Below, piece by piece: positions 6,556-16,542 of a stretch of 32,542 nt of DNA. The notes under the pieces were generated by a model. It saw nothing but the letters and a program-made list of their open reading frames with translations, did no database searches and had not been told where the DNA came from. Positions within the stretch are counted from its first letter, which is position 1. Every line of letters starts with the position of its first letter. The stretch is from IMG/VR virus record IMGVR_UViG_3300010935_000129, positions 1 to 32,542 of that record; one strand, 5' to 3'. The stretch comes from a virus. A program made the translations under genes and the position numbers.

Positions 6556-9500
6556 CAAAATACCTCTTGGAAAACCTTGTGATACTTACGCAGTTTAGCA
6601 GCATCATCCCCTTGTTTCTTGTACAGAGCATCCAGCTTAGCACGAAGCAACTTGCTAGGCAGTTTACGTTTATTTTTATTATATTCAATAATACTTTTAT
6701 TTATATTTCTGACCCTGCCCATAATGTATTTTATATCTGAGGCACCTACTAAGTATTTCTTATTATCTTTTTCGTACTCCCTAGCCTTCGCAATGTCACC
6801 ATTCTTTTTAAGGAAGGCTATAGTAGCTTGTATTGTATTGACCTTATTCAGCATAGCATATCCCATATCTTTATCTGCTGACGACTTAGACCAGCTCTCA
6901 CCCAAGAACCTAGTCAAACCAAGTATCTTGTATTCGGATAGTTTAGATTCTGGGCGAGGAACTCCTCGCAACGCTGCATCTGCTGCATTAGATGCCTCAA
7001 GTATGTAGCTACCAAAGCTTCCTAAGTACCCCCTAATCATGTGGTCAATTAGGATAGGTGATTTTATTGGGTCAGTAATAGTACCTAAGTCAGGGACTGC
7101 TTTAGTTACTTGCGCAATCCCTTTTCCAAGTGCGCTAGTATTTGGCAAAACCTGCTCGCTTGGCTCTATGCCTTTAATATACGTGGGAACTATTTCTCTC
7201 CCTGTAAAAATAGACTTATTGGCTGCGGCTTCAGCATACGGTAAAGCAACCTGTGGTAGCGGAGCAATAGCTAGCGTGCTGACAGTGGCAAAGGCAGCGC
7301 GTTCCATAAGCAAGCCGATGGTTCCGTCATATAGAGCAAACTGTGCCAACCTCTCAGCAGCCGTCGCTATTATACCAAGCTCAAAAGGCTTAGGAAAAAC
7401 AAGGTGATTGACACCCCACTCTTCTGGCAAAAAGAAATGCCAGTACATATCCTTCTGTGGCTCAGTCAAACGCTTATACCGTTCATCCCTATAGTTATTT
7501 ACGGCAAGACCAAAGCTCATAACGAACATTGCTCCAGTGACTTTAGCCATCCTTGCCTTATGCTCTTTTGCCCCAGTGTACAACCTAGCCCCACCTTGGA
7601 ATCTGGCATTCAAGAAAGGCATCGAATCTATGGCTGCAAGCATAGCACCGTTGTCGCCATGTTTACCGAAGTCAAGTAGGTCACGGGCTAGGAACCCTGC
7701 TTGCTTCCTAGATAAACCCTCCTCCATGGAACGTCGGTACACAGCTAGTCTAGCTATGTTCTCTGCTATGTTAGCTCCTCTTTCTGCTGTAGCCAATACA
7801 GTACCAAAAATACCCCTGCTGGCAAACCTACCCGCCGCAGTTTTTTTAGCCGCAACAGAAGCGTCAAAGGATATGTCGCCAGTTTGCGAATGCCCCGCTG
7901 TTGGTAGCGCACCAGAAAGCAACGCCTCTTGGTAATACTTATCCTTCTTCACAGCACTGCCGAAGCCGCGTATGAAGTCAGACATTCTCAGGTTTATGTC
8001 TGTGGTAGCGTATGCGGTAAGCACATCCCTTGCAGTAGACACTACCCAAAAAGCTGGGAAGGCAACTATAGTTCTAACAAGTGTCCTGCTCGCTGCTTTG
8101 ACAAAATTAGGCAGCGTACTTCGCCCACTTGTTAGACCTTTTATAGCCCGAAGAATATCTGCATCAATAACTTTTCTGTGTACACGTTTTCCATTACGCA
8201 TAAAGGTAACAATATCTTCACCCTTGGGTGCGATAAGGGCGGAGAACTCAACTATGCCATCCCGCTGCTCCTTAGATAGCTTTCCAATATCTATACCTTG
8301 TTTACGTAGACCTGACGCAACATTGCTGGCGGTAGCTGCTGCATTTTGCAGGGGAACAGCTTCTTCCCATATGCCATCACTATACACAGGCTTAACCTTA
8401 TGCCCAAGAAGCTCCATAGCTTTGGCATCCTCAAAGCTAAGAGGCATTTCCTTTCCATTGAACTTATGTACTGGCATGCCAGTGTCTTCATCAACTTTTA
8501 CCAAAGCTTCATCAATGGATTTCATAGCTCTAGTAGAGGCTATTAACTGTGTGATGCCTGTAATATTCCTGTGCATATTGTCAAGAACATTCGCTATCTG
8601 AATATTGCTATTATGCAGGGTATTTATGCCACCACTCAAGTTAGTACCTTTGGCAGCTTTCGGTGCGCCAATGAACCCTTCCATCTCGCGGTACATTGGA
8701 ATGTAATCACCACTGGATACAAGAGCATCAAACATACCTTCATTGATAGCACCTACTTCTTTAGCTACACCGAGCAAGGATGTGTTAAGCTCATAGTACG
8801 CTTCAGCAGCCGCATCAATATCAGCAAATTTTTCATGTTCCTCCGCCATTTTAATTGTTGCGGTAAGCTCAGCACGGGTAAACAGCCCTTTGCCATCTTC
8901 GGCAAACAAGCCATCTGGGTTACCCATGGTTGCACCCTCTTCCCTGCCAATACGCAAAGCTCTCTTCGCTATCATGTATGCTAACACGGTGTCCTGTATT
9001 TCATGGACGGGGGCAAGTATATCGTAAAGACCCTTTGTTCCTACCACAGGAACAATATCACCAGCATCATCTATTTTAATCTGACCGTGCTCTAGGATGA
9101 AGTACGCAATCTTAGAGGAATGCACTGCTTCTGTGGCACTCATATAAGATTGCGCGTGTGTTCTTGATGATTCGCCTGTCTTATACCTATCAAGCTCAAG
9201 CAACGGGTATAGTCTATCTACAACAGAAGTTACCGCTGATACCTTATTGTCCTTGCTCCACTGCTTCCAGCCACCGCTAACCACCGTACGCCATTTCTCT
9301 GCGGATGTCATCGTGGGAGAGCCAAGCTTATCTAGCATGTCCGCGTAGTCTTTTATATCAGCCTCAGAAACATGTGACAGCTCACCTTTTTCTACAGAGG
9401 TCATAAAGTCCCTATACATTTTAGTGTGTCCTTTGCTGTGCATAACTGAAGCTTCAGCATCTAACACAGCCGCGTATAAGGCGTTAGGCTCAGCAAGCAC

Positions 9501-12500
9501 ATTGGCATCTGCAAAACCACCAGTAGATGCCATGTGCATTATTCCTTCAGATGAAACAAAACCAAGACCTTTGAAATAGTTTCCTACCTTCTCAATATAT
9601 TCAACAATCTTGTTAAATATATTAGATAAGGTACCACCCACAAACAGGTCTCCACTTCTATATAGCTGGAAAGCGTAAGCAGCAGCTTCATCGGGAGATG
9701 CTATAGCTTCGTTTGCTGCATCATCCATGCCCAAAGAGCGTAGCCTTTCGATTAAGTTATTGTGGTGCTTACTACCTTTATTATATGCTCGTCGCATAAC
9801 GCTCAGGTTAGCTGGGGATAGCACATTAGCAGAGAGGGCATGAAACATTTCATGGTCAAGAGTTTCACGCAATGCACTAAGTGGCTGCTTGGTAGATATG
9901 CGTATCAGCCTTCCAGCAGTATCATACTCCCCAAGTGATTCTAAGTTAGCATCCAATGTAACAATAATATTTTTGCCAATAACGCTATTGATACGCTCAA
10001 CAAGAGACTCTGTGGTTGTTGCTGATATGCCGTTTACTTCAGCAGTCCTTGCGAACAGGGCATCTCTAAGTCTGGACTCTAAAATACGTGGTTTAACAGT
10101 AGCTTCCTCTGAGCCACGGAATTTAGCAGCGTCTAATATGCTGTGCATAGCTGAAAGGTAGGCAGTATGTGCATCCATCTTAGTGGGCGAAAACCCTACC
10201 TTACCAGAATCTGCAAACTCACCAGTAAGTACACGATGGGTTGCATCAGCAATATTTGTTATGTACTCACTATTGAAGTCCTCGTCGCTAACAAAAACGC
10301 CAGCGTCTTCAAACAACATGCGCTGAACCCTAAATGAGACATCTTCCCATTCGACGGCACGCATTGCTTCCGTAGTGGTCAGAGCATCAAACTCTTTAGT
10401 GATTCCTTTGCTTGGGTTGCCTACAGGATATTCAGTCTTTTTGCCTAGTGCACCCTGTCGTCTACTATCGCCATAGCGGCGGTGCATGAACTGCTCTGTA
10501 ATGGCGTGCGCCATCTCGTGTACAATTCTCCAAGTCTTGGTGTACTCTGGGTCATTAAACGCTCCGCTACTTTCAAACGGGTTATATATCCAGACCTTTC
10601 CTTTATCGTAGCCCTGTGCTTTTAGGCGGGGGGCTTTGAACGTATCTTTGTCAAAAGAGAACGTGTCATGCTCGAAGCCAAACTTGTCCATCATAGTTCT
10701 CAAGTTGGCAGAGACATTATCCCACTGCGCCTTAGTTGGTGCGTCCGTTGGTAGGGGAGAGGCGATGAGCTCTTTTGGAATAGGGTATCTCTTCAGTTGC
10801 TCTTCAGTATTCTTACCAGTGAACTCACCGAATCTTGCCGCAGTATGTCCAAACTGGGTAGGGTCAAGTGGCGTTCCCGCCGCGGCGAATTTATTCGCTT
10901 CATTTGCTGCCTTCTTATCTAGTGCGCCAAGCTCAGGTTGAGATTGGGCAGCAACATGCGCCTCTATGTCCTGAATAGGAGAGGTAGCTACTGCATGGCT
11001 GGGTGTTGCATATCCTTCACGACCTATGGCTTTCCCTTTCACAGGTATGATAGATGCTGTCGCACCTTCCGCTGAGTTTATACTGTCAGCAACAGCACTA
11101 AATATAGCTTGGTCAGCAGCAAGAACCTGCTCAGAACCCCCAGCCTCAACCTGCGCCTTAACATCTTTGTTGAAACGAGAAGCAAGCTCTGGGAACGATA
11201 CAGCGGTTAGCCCCGTGTAGTTACCAGATGAATCCTTGGTAAGGGTCGCACCAGATACACCCTGTTTAGTAAGCTCCTCTACATAGGCAACAGCAGCCTC
11301 TTTAGATAGCGGTGCATCAAAGGAAACAACTAGGGATGGTCTTGCCACATACTTTCCCGAAGCATCAGTTAGCGTGTCTGTGGGTTGTGTTATAATAACA
11401 TCATCTTGGTTGTACTCTTTAGCTACGTTTGATACAGCACGAGCAACATCCTCACTGCTACCAAAAACTTCTGTATTAGTGGAAGTCTCAGCCGCACCGT
11501 ATACACCAACAGTGCTTGATGATTTTGTTACATCAACACCTTCTTTTGTGCTAATATTGCGAAGTGCAGCAGAGAATTTATCTACTACTGCTCCGCTAGC
11601 ATCTGTCACTTGAGTAGGTGATATTCCTATTGTAAAAGCCTCACCGCCAGTTTGTGTATCTGTGGCAGAAGTATCTGTGGCAGAAGTATCTGTGGTAGAA
11701 GTATCTGTGGTAGAAGTATCTGTGGCAGAAGTATCTGTGGCAGAAGTATCCTGTATGGTTATGCCAAGCCTAGCCGCAGCTTTTACTCCTGCACCCAAAC
11801 CGTCTGCAAGATGTGAGTATAGGTAGGCAGAAACATTAGGTTCTACTGAAGCGGCTATATTTCTAAAGCTGTCATATGGGTTAGCTTTATCAAAAACAAG
11901 GTCATTACTGGACTGCTCAGACTTAGTAATTATTAATGCGTCAAGACCTTCAATAGCATCATCAACACGGGCATCAATGCTTCCCTGTTCCTGAAGAACT
12001 TTTTCTGCGGCGTATAATGAAACACCCGCATCGCTTCCAGAACTAGGGTCTAGCATTCGTACGCGTAGTTCGCTAAGTGTCGAGGAAAGTTCCTCTGGCG
12101 AAGAGTCTCGGATAGCTGCGAGTGCTGTCTCTCTGTCAGTATCAATAGCAGCTATTGCGTCAGCAAGAGTTCGTTCTTGTTTGTCACTACTAAGAATACT
12201 TTTAGCTGCCGTCGTGGTAACATCGAGAGCGCCGTCAGTAATAGCCCCAGCTATGAAAGCATCTTTAAGACGCTTAGTGCTCATATCGAAGTTACCTGTG
12301 CCAGCGTACCTTCCTGATTCTTGGGCAAGCTCATCGCCCACTTCAGAAAGTCCACCGAGACCTGCGCCTATGGTAAGTGTCTTAGCAGCCCCACCGCGTG
12401 TGGCTTTCTTTGTTCCATCCAGAACGCCCTTTGCTCTACCTATGGCGAATTTAGTGGGAAGGTAGTTTGCTGCTGCGGATAGCACAGCAGTAGTTGCACC

Positions 12501-13100
12501 AGCGCGTAGTGCGTCGTTAGTAGTACCACCTTCGTCCCTGACACCGTGCATAGTATTACCAGCATTAGACAGTACAGTTGGCGCAAGTAGCGTTGCTGTA
12601 TTCCCTTTTTTAATAATAGCGTTGCCTGTTTTAGATAGAACCTTGCCAGCTTGTTTGGCATGCGAAGAGTTTTTCGCTATCATGGGTAGAAGCTTTCCAC
12701 CATACTTAACAACAGCCCCTGTTGCCAGCTTAGCGCCAAGACCTGCACCCGTTGAAACAAGAGCCCCGCCTAGCTGACCTGCTATATTACCCAAGTAAGA
12801 GGCGGTATCATTCACTGCGTGCCCGAACGTATCTGTACGAACATCGTCCGTAGAGGATGTAACGCCTTCCATGGCTGCTTGAGACTCTTTAGCTAAGTTA
12901 TCAGCACGATGTGCAGCATCTGCGGCTGCCACTTTATCGCCAACAACCTCATTACCGACCTGCCTAATACCTTGGAACCCACCACTTATTTGGTTACTTC
13001 CCGAAGTATAGCCAGCGGATACACTATCTAAAAAGCCCTTTCTTGGCTTAGGTTTTCCCTTCCTGCGCGGTGGCTCAGGTAGCTGAGTAAATATGCTCAC
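6555..13100 (-). CDS. Giant polyvalent internal virion protein, two HExxH motifs, LPD38-like region
   Basis: This 2181-aa protein takes a fifth of the window. N-terminal 1-330 is Gly/Ala-rich with amphipathic segments and a GLSEVGDELAQESG element typical of injected phage polyvalent proteins. Residues about 452-482 are an (S/T)(A/T)TDT pentapeptide repeat. A first zinc-peptidase-like region has WRIVHEMAHA with HExxH at 861-865, followed by YGDSRR and a RAVEWE element. A second has TLDHEMFHAL with HExxH at 1083-1087. GDYIPMYRE lies near 1464, and residues about 1655-1915 match the LPD38 pattern (FPAFWVVSTARDV, PFLNARFQGG, FPKPFELG). Such proteins are packaged, enter the cell with the DNA and modify host targets (known for the class). 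It starts with GTG in a GTGA overlap. Confidence 0.85.
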   Translation of the reverse strand: MSIFTQLPEPPRRKGKPKPRKGFLDSVSAGYTSGSNQISGGFQGIRQVGNEVVGDKVAAADAAHRADNLAKESQAAMEGVTSSTDDVRTDTFGHAVNDTASYLGNIAGQLGGALVSTGAGLGAKLATGAVVKYGGKLLPMIAKNSSHAKQAGKVLSKTGNAIIKKGNTATLLAPTVLSNAGNTMHGVRDEGGTTNDALRAGATTAVLSAAANYLPTKFAIGRAKGVLDGTKKATRGGAAKTLTIGAGLGGLSEVGDELAQESGRYAGTGNFDMSTKRLKDAFIAGAITDGALDVTTTAAKSILSSDKQERTLADAIAAIDTDRETALAAIRDSSPEELSSTLSELRVRMLDPSSGSDAGVSLYAAEKVLQEQGSIDARVDDAIEGLDALIITKSEQSSNDLVFDKANPYDSFRNIAASVEPNVSAYLYSHLADGLGAGVKAAARLGITIQDTSATDTSATDTSTTDTSTTDTSATDTSATDTQTGGEAFTIGISPTQVTDASGAVVDKFSAALRNISTKEGVDVTKSSSTVGVYGAAETSTNTEVFGSSEDVARAVSNVAKEYNQDDVIITQPTDTLTDASGKYVARPSLVVSFDAPLSKEAAVAYVEELTKQGVSGATLTKDSSGNYTGLTAVSFPELASRFNKDVKAQVEAGGSEQVLAADQAIFSAVADSINSAEGATASIIPVKGKAIGREGYATPSHAVATSPIQDIEAHVAAQSQPELGALDKKAANEANKFAAAGTPLDPTQFGHTAARFGEFTGKNTEEQLKRYPIPKELIASPLPTDAPTKAQWDNVSANLRTMMDKFGFEHDTFSFDKDTFKAPRLKAQGYDKGKVWIYNPFESSGAFNDPEYTKTWRIVHEMAHAITEQFMHRRYGDSRRQGALGKKTEYPVGNPSKGITKEFDALTTTEAMRAVEWEDVSFRVQRMLFEDAGVFVSDEDFNSEYITNIADATHRVLTGEFADSGKVGFSPTKMDAHTAYLSAMHSILDAAKFRGSEEATVKPRILESRLRDALFARTAEVNGISATTTESLVERINSVIGKNIIVTLDANLESLGEYDTAGRLIRISTKQPLSALRETLDHEMFHALSANVLSPANLSVMRRAYNKGSKHHNNLIERLRSLGMDDAANEAIASPDEAAAYAFQLYRSGDLFVGGTLSNIFNKIVEYIEKVGNYFKGLGFVSSEGIMHMASTGGFADANVLAEPNALYAAVLDAEASVMHSKGHTKMYRDFMTSVEKGELSHVSEADIKDYADMLDKLGSPTMTSAEKWRTVVSGGWKQWSKDNKVSAVTSVVDRLYPLLELDRYKTGESSRTHAQSYMSATEAVHSSKIAYFILEHGQIKIDDAGDIVPVVGTKGLYDILAPVHEIQDTVLAYMIAKRALRIGREEGATMGNPDGLFAEDGKGLFTRAELTATIKMAEEHEKFADIDAAAEAYYELNTSLLGVAKEVGAINEGMFDALVSSGDYIPMYREMEGFIGAPKAAKGTNLSGGINTLHNSNIQIANVLDNMHRNITGITQLIASTRAMKSIDEALVKVDEDTGMPVHKFNGKEMPLSFEDAKAMELLGHKVKPVYSDGIWEEAVPLQNAAATASNVASGLRKQGIDIGKLSKEQRDGIVEFSALIAPKGEDIVTFMRNGKRVHRKVIDADILRAIKGLTSGRSTLPNFVKAASRTLVRTIVAFPAFWVVSTARDVLTAYATTDINLRMSDFIRGFGSAVKKDKYYQEALLSGALPTAGHSQTGDISFDASVAAKKTAAGRFASRGIFGTVLATAERGANIAENIARLAVYRRSMEEGLSRKQAGFLARDLLDFGKHGDNGAMLAAIDSMPFLNARFQGGARLYTGAKEHKARMAKVTGAMFVMSFGLAVNNYRDERYKRLTEPQKDMYWHFFLPEEWGVNHLVFPKPFELGIIATAAERLAQFALYDGTIGLLMERAAFATVSTLAIAPLPQVALPYAEAAANKSIFTGREIVPTYIKGIEPSEQVLPNTSALGKGIAQVTKAVPDLGTITDPIKSPILIDHMIRGYLGSFGSYILEASNAADAALRGVPRPESKLSEYKILGLTRFLGESWSKSSADKDMGYAMLNKVNTIQATIAFLKKNGDIAKAREYEKDNKKYLVGASDIKYIMGRVRNINKSIIEYNKNKRKLPSKLLRAKLDALYKKQGDDAAKLRKYHKVFQEVF
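11656..11745 (-). repeat. 15-nt tandem repeat inside the giant gene
   Basis: Six head-to-tail copies of a 15-nt unit (plus strand gtatctgtggcagaa) fill this stretch, with a single c/t difference in the two central copies and a five-base partial copy after it. The unit is a multiple of three and encodes a Ser/Thr-Ala/Thr-Thr-Asp-Thr pentapeptide, so copy-number changes keep the frame. It probably forms a flexible linker between the N-terminal part and the peptidase-like regions. Confidence 0.9.
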
Positions 13101-14506
13101 TGCTCACCCGCCTGTAGTCTGGAAAGGAAAGCGGGAAGACCGTCTTGCGCCACTTGATTCTCCCGTGCATTCAAGAGAAGAGACCGAAGCATACTAGGGT
13201 CTACCTCAGTAGCATCTTCAGGGTTTGTAAAAAGCATTGGCGCATTTTCACTGTCTAACCCAAGAGTAGCTGCTATATCTGAACCCACAAAAGAGCCGCC
13301 AGAACCGAGCTTGTCGATTAACTTACCATAGCTGAAGATGTCTGCTACTTTAGTAGGCTTGTCCTTCAGTTGCCCTAAGCGTTCCTTGGCAATGTCTAGG
13401 TTCACCAAGTCCCGCTGCTCTTGTAGAGCAGTCCTAGATGGTTGTGTAGGTGCTCTACCCGAAGCTCCAGCACTGGCTAGTAAGTTAGTCACTGCGTTAA
13501 GCTTATCTGTGTTATCCGCCTTATCTAATAACTGAAGACCACGCCTAAGTATTGCAGCGCGGGCGTTTTCAGAAGCCGTAGGCTGGGCTTCAGGAGCCGT
13601 GTATGTTGGTCTATTGGCAGGGTCAGAGTAAATACTTGGCAGAACACTAGGCGCTATACTCCCGCGAATAGCTTGCTCCTTAGCAATCTTCTCCCGAAGA
13701 ATCTTGTTTCTTGTGGGGTCAGTAGCTTCAAAGTATTGTATGTTACCATTGTTATCAACAAAGCCATTATCTGAACCTTCAAGAAGTTTCAAGGAAGGTG
13801 AGCTATCCGTAGGAGAAGCAGTAGCAGCAGATGCTACTTTCTTATCCTCGCCGCTGTTAAGTAGTTCGTTAGCAGTCAACCCCAAGGAGCCGATAGTAAG
13901 ACCTGTCTTGATAGGATGCTCTTTGGCATACTTCAATATACCAGCCAATCTACCCTGACTCCCAGATGCAATATCCGCAGACGGGGTTTTTCCTAGTGGT
14001 GAAGATGTGGGGATACCTAGTGGTGAAGATGTGGGGATACCCAGCGTGGGCTCCTTGCTAGGCACACTACCACCAATATGCTTAGGTGGCTTAACAACCT
14101 CTCCATCTATATAGTCAGGTTTTGCTGGTGGTGTTGCATCTCTACCGAGCTTCTCCCTGTTGCCACGGGGTATCTGCCTACCTGTTCCGCTTGCCCGTTC
14201 TTTGATAGCTGTGCGCGGTACTATGGATGTATTATTTTTTGGTAGCGCTTTAGTTGGGGGAATGACTTCGCCATCTATGATGTCCCGCTTTGCTAGACCA
14301 GTTGAGCGTTGCGGACTCTTAGGAACTTGCTTTACTGCTCCCATGTATTTCTTAGCTGCCTTTATTACTCCACCTATGCCCATTCTTCTTGCTCCGTTGA
14401 AAATTGCTTTTGCTGGGTTACCTAAGTTGAAAGGGTCAAGAAGTGGTTCTTCCAGCGGCTTGTCATCAAACTTAATTGGTTTTCCTCTCTCATCTAATTC
14501 TACCAC
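13097..14506 (-). CDS. Proline-rich virion protein of unknown function
   Basis: The 469-aa product is low in aromatic residues and rich in Pro, Lys, Ser and Ala, so long parts are probably disordered. A glycine/lysine segment lies at about residues 33-60. Two related motifs occur, DIIDGEVIPP and PDYIDGEVVKPP, then the exact duplication GIPTSSPL. A helix-rich C-terminal half follows (AILRRGLQLLDKADNTDKLNAVTNLL, shown here in its parts). It starts with GTG at 14506 in a TAGTG overlap and ends in a GTGA overlap with the giant gene, so all three are likely made together. Position suggests an internal virion or ejection protein; a binding partner role for the giant protein is inference. Confidence 0.65.
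   Translation of the reverse strand: MVELDERGKPIKFDDKPLEEPLLDPFNLGNPAKAIFNGARRMGIGGVIKAAKKYMGAVKQVPKSPQRSTGLAKRDIIDGEVIPPTKALPKNNTSIVPRTAIKERASGTGRQIPRGNREKLGRDATPPAKPDYIDGEVVKPPKHIGGSVPSKEPTLGIPTSSPLGIPTSSPLGKTPSADIASGSQGRLAGILKYAKEHPIKTGLTIGSLGLTANELLNSGEDKKVASAATASPTDSSPSLKLLEGSDNGFVDNNGNIQYFEATDPTRNKILREKIAKEQAIRGSIAPSVLPSIYSDPANRPTYTAPEAQPTASENARAAILRRGLQLLDKADNTDKLNAVTNLLASAGASGRAPTQPSRTALQEQRDLVNLDIAKERLGQLKDKPTKVADIFSYGKLIDKLGSGGSFVGSDIAATLGLDSENAPMLFTNPEDATEVDPSMLRSLLLNARENQVAQDGLPAFLSRLQAGEQ
13992..14039 (-). repeat. Exact 24-nt tandem duplication
   Basis: Two identical 24-nt copies (13992-14015 and 14016-14039) lie head to tail in the proline-rich protein gene and encode the octapeptide GIPTSSPL twice. 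Lack of any difference between the copies points to a recent slippage or duplication event that kept the frame. Confidence 0.9.
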
Positions 14507-16533
14507 TATGTAAATGCCTTGCTAGAGAGTTCCAGCATTGTGTTGTTAGCTGATAATGCTGAGCCAGCCACCCGTGATGCAATCTCTGTTGATGCAGTGA
14601 ACGCGCCAACAGACATTTCACCAAGCTTAATTGCTCTGTCCACGTTAGCTTTCGAGGATTGTAGCGTTATCTCTGCGTTAGACTTAGCAGCGTCAAGAGC
14701 TAATCGTTGGTTATTTATGGATAGAGTATCAAGACGGCTAGCCTCTTGAAGGCTAGTCGCATACGTTGCAGTAGCTACCTTGTACTCAGACAACAAATTA
14801 CCTACCTCTGCTTCGTGCGCAAGTAATGTCATCCTAGCTATATCTGAAGTAAGTTTTTGCGATTGAATAGCTAGCTCATTCGTGCGAAGAATAGCTTGCT
14901 GCTGCTCAGAATCTATTCGTGCTCGTACTTCTTGCCCACCAATCTCAGCCACATAAGCGCTAAGCTTAGCCTTATCTATATCTGCGGAAGCTAGAGCAAC
15001 CTTGACAGTGGCATCAACCTTAGTGGATGCTAAATCAACAGCAAGTTTATTTCCTGCTAGTGTAGAATTATAAATATCCACATTCAGCTTATCATGCTGT
15101 TGAACAGCCGCTACTCCAGCAAGCTCAGACTTATAAAGGTCTAGGGCTGACTTATCACTCTCAAGGCTCAGTGCCCTTGCAGATATTACAGTTTTATACT
15201 GTTCAAGAAGAACGCTATTGGTATCAATCTGTTTTGTGAACACACGCACATCTGTTGCATATATCTCTGCCTTCAAAGCCTCAGCTTTTTGCTGCGCCTC
15301 ATACACGTGAAGTATATTATCATTGGTTGCTGCTATGGCATTATTGACATCATAGCTTGTGCGCCAAGCAGACAGTTGCTGTGTATTGTAGTCTAGCTCC
15401 GCCTTGGCATATCCTAATCTAATCTGCTCAAAGTCATCCCTGCTCTTAGCAAGTGATATAGTTAAATCAAAAAATTTATACTCAAACTCTGCTAAAGTAA
15501 CTGCAACCTTGTACCCAATCTCTACGGAAGCCATATGGTACTTATTAAGCATATCAATAAGCTGCACGCCGCCCGATATAGCTGTGGCTACGTCAGCCCT
15601 ATTCATACGAGCCTCTTCTGAGACTACGTTTGCATACGTTTGTGCAAACTCTCTTCTTGCATCGTTGGCTGCCCGTCGGGAAGCTGCTAGAAGTAGTCCG
15701 CTTGGCGCAGGAAAGCCGCGAGCGGATAGTTCACGAGCAGAGCGTTCACCTGCGGCAGCTATAGCATCCGCCATCTTTCCTTCACCAGCTTTTAAAGCCA
15801 GCGTCTCCTCTGAGGTAGCGAATCCGTTACCTGAAATACCTCTACGTAGTGCATCGCGCATCGCAGAATCTAGCTCGTCTACAGAAATAGGCTCTGGCAC
15901 AAAGTCGAAAGCGCTGCTAGGAACTTGGTCTGGCATAGCCGAAGCTAGTGTCGCTGCTATGCCAATGAAACTTGATGTGGGAGTAAAGGGAGAGACCTCA
16001 GTATACGGCAAGTAAACTGGGTCAGTGATGGTGGCTAGGAGCGGCTTTGTCGGTGGCGCGTAAGCCGCAAGAACTGGTTCATTAGCTATCGCTGCCTTTA
16101 GCGAAGCAGTCCCGTTCAGCACAGGAACTGACGGCAATGTTACTGTTGTAGCTGAAGGTGCAGTTGCTGTGGTTATCGTCGGTAGTGAGGCTAGTAGGTC
16201 AGCAGCATTTATGCTCACATCCTGTGTGGCTGGGCGTTCAGGAAGCGTCAATCCTACAGGAGCTGATAGCGTCCCAAGCGTCACGTTCCCAGTTGTAGGT
16301 AAGGTTGGGACGTTTGGTAGGTTCGGGGGAATAGGTGTTGCTGCTGGCGTTCCAGTAGCCAAGCGGGGAGGTGAGTAATCAATAGTGGGTTGCTCCAGTG
16401 TTGGAACAAACGCCAAAGCATTCCCTACGTTAGCCTTTATTTCAAGAAGACCAGCCTTGGCAGAAGACACGAAAGTGTCTGCTACACTAGCCGCATTAGC
16501 CTGAGCGGAGGAAATTTCAGATGCTGTAGTCAT
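14506..16533 (-). CDS. Large helical virion structural protein
   Basis: The 675-aa product has three parts: a short Ala/Ser helix (1-42), a proline- and threonine-rich extended region (about 44-215) and a long, almost uninterrupted helical region (about 215-675) with heptad-like Ala/Leu/Lys patterning. Proteins with the segment type SARELSARGFPAPSGLL followed by a long helix are encoded in several phage tail clusters; I recall the type but no established name. It could be a tail needle, internal ejection or tail spine protein. A tape measure is unlikely, since no tail-tube genes are present. ATG at 16533 follows the previous stop by nine bases, with only a weak ribosome site. Confidence 0.65.
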   Translation of the reverse strand: MTTASEISSAQANAASVADTFVSSAKAGLLEIKANVGNALAFVPTLEQPTIDYSPPRLATGTPAATPIPPNLPNVPTLPTTGNVTLGTLSAPVGLTLPERPATQDVSINAADLLASLPTITTATAPSATTVTLPSVPVLNGTASLKAAIANEPVLAAYAPPTKPLLATITDPVYLPYTEVSPFTPTSSFIGIAATLASAMPDQVPSSAFDFVPEPISVDELDSAMRDALRRGISGNGFATSEETLALKAGEGKMADAIAAAGERSARELSARGFPAPSGLLLAASRRAANDARREFAQTYANVVSEEARMNRADVATAISGGVQLIDMLNKYHMASVEIGYKVAVTLAEFEYKFFDLTISLAKSRDDFEQIRLGYAKAELDYNTQQLSAWRTSYDVNNAIAATNDNILHVYEAQQKAEALKAEIYATDVRVFTKQIDTNSVLLEQYKTVISARALSLESDKSALDLYKSELAGVAAVQQHDKLNVDIYNSTLAGNKLAVDLASTKVDATVKVALASADIDKAKLSAYVAEIGGQEVRARIDSEQQQAILRTNELAIQSQKLTSDIARMTLLAHEAEVGNLLSEYKVATATYATSLQEASRLDTLSINNQRLALDAAKSNAEITLQSSKANVDRAIKLGEMSVGAFTASTEIASRVAGSALSANNTMLELSSKAFT

Positions 16534-16542
16534 CTGCTAAGG

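Noticed and set aside
7972-8601. A 209-aa open frame on the plus strand inside the giant gene.
   Set aside because: It lies opposite the conserved LPD38-like region. The minus-strand protein has recognisable motifs there, and the plus frame has none.
11656-11745. CRISPR-like array.
   Set aside because: The copies are directly adjacent 15-nt units without spacers, and they lie in frame in a coding gene.
15404-16015. A 203-aa open frame on the plus strand opposite the helical structural protein.
   Set aside because: Low-complexity Ala/Ser composition mirrors the minus-strand gene; no motif and no operon context.
14506-16533. Tape measure protein of a long-tailed phage.
   Set aside because: Although long and helical, the gene is not near tail-tube or tail-assembly chaperone genes, none of which is present, and the connector genes fit a short tail.
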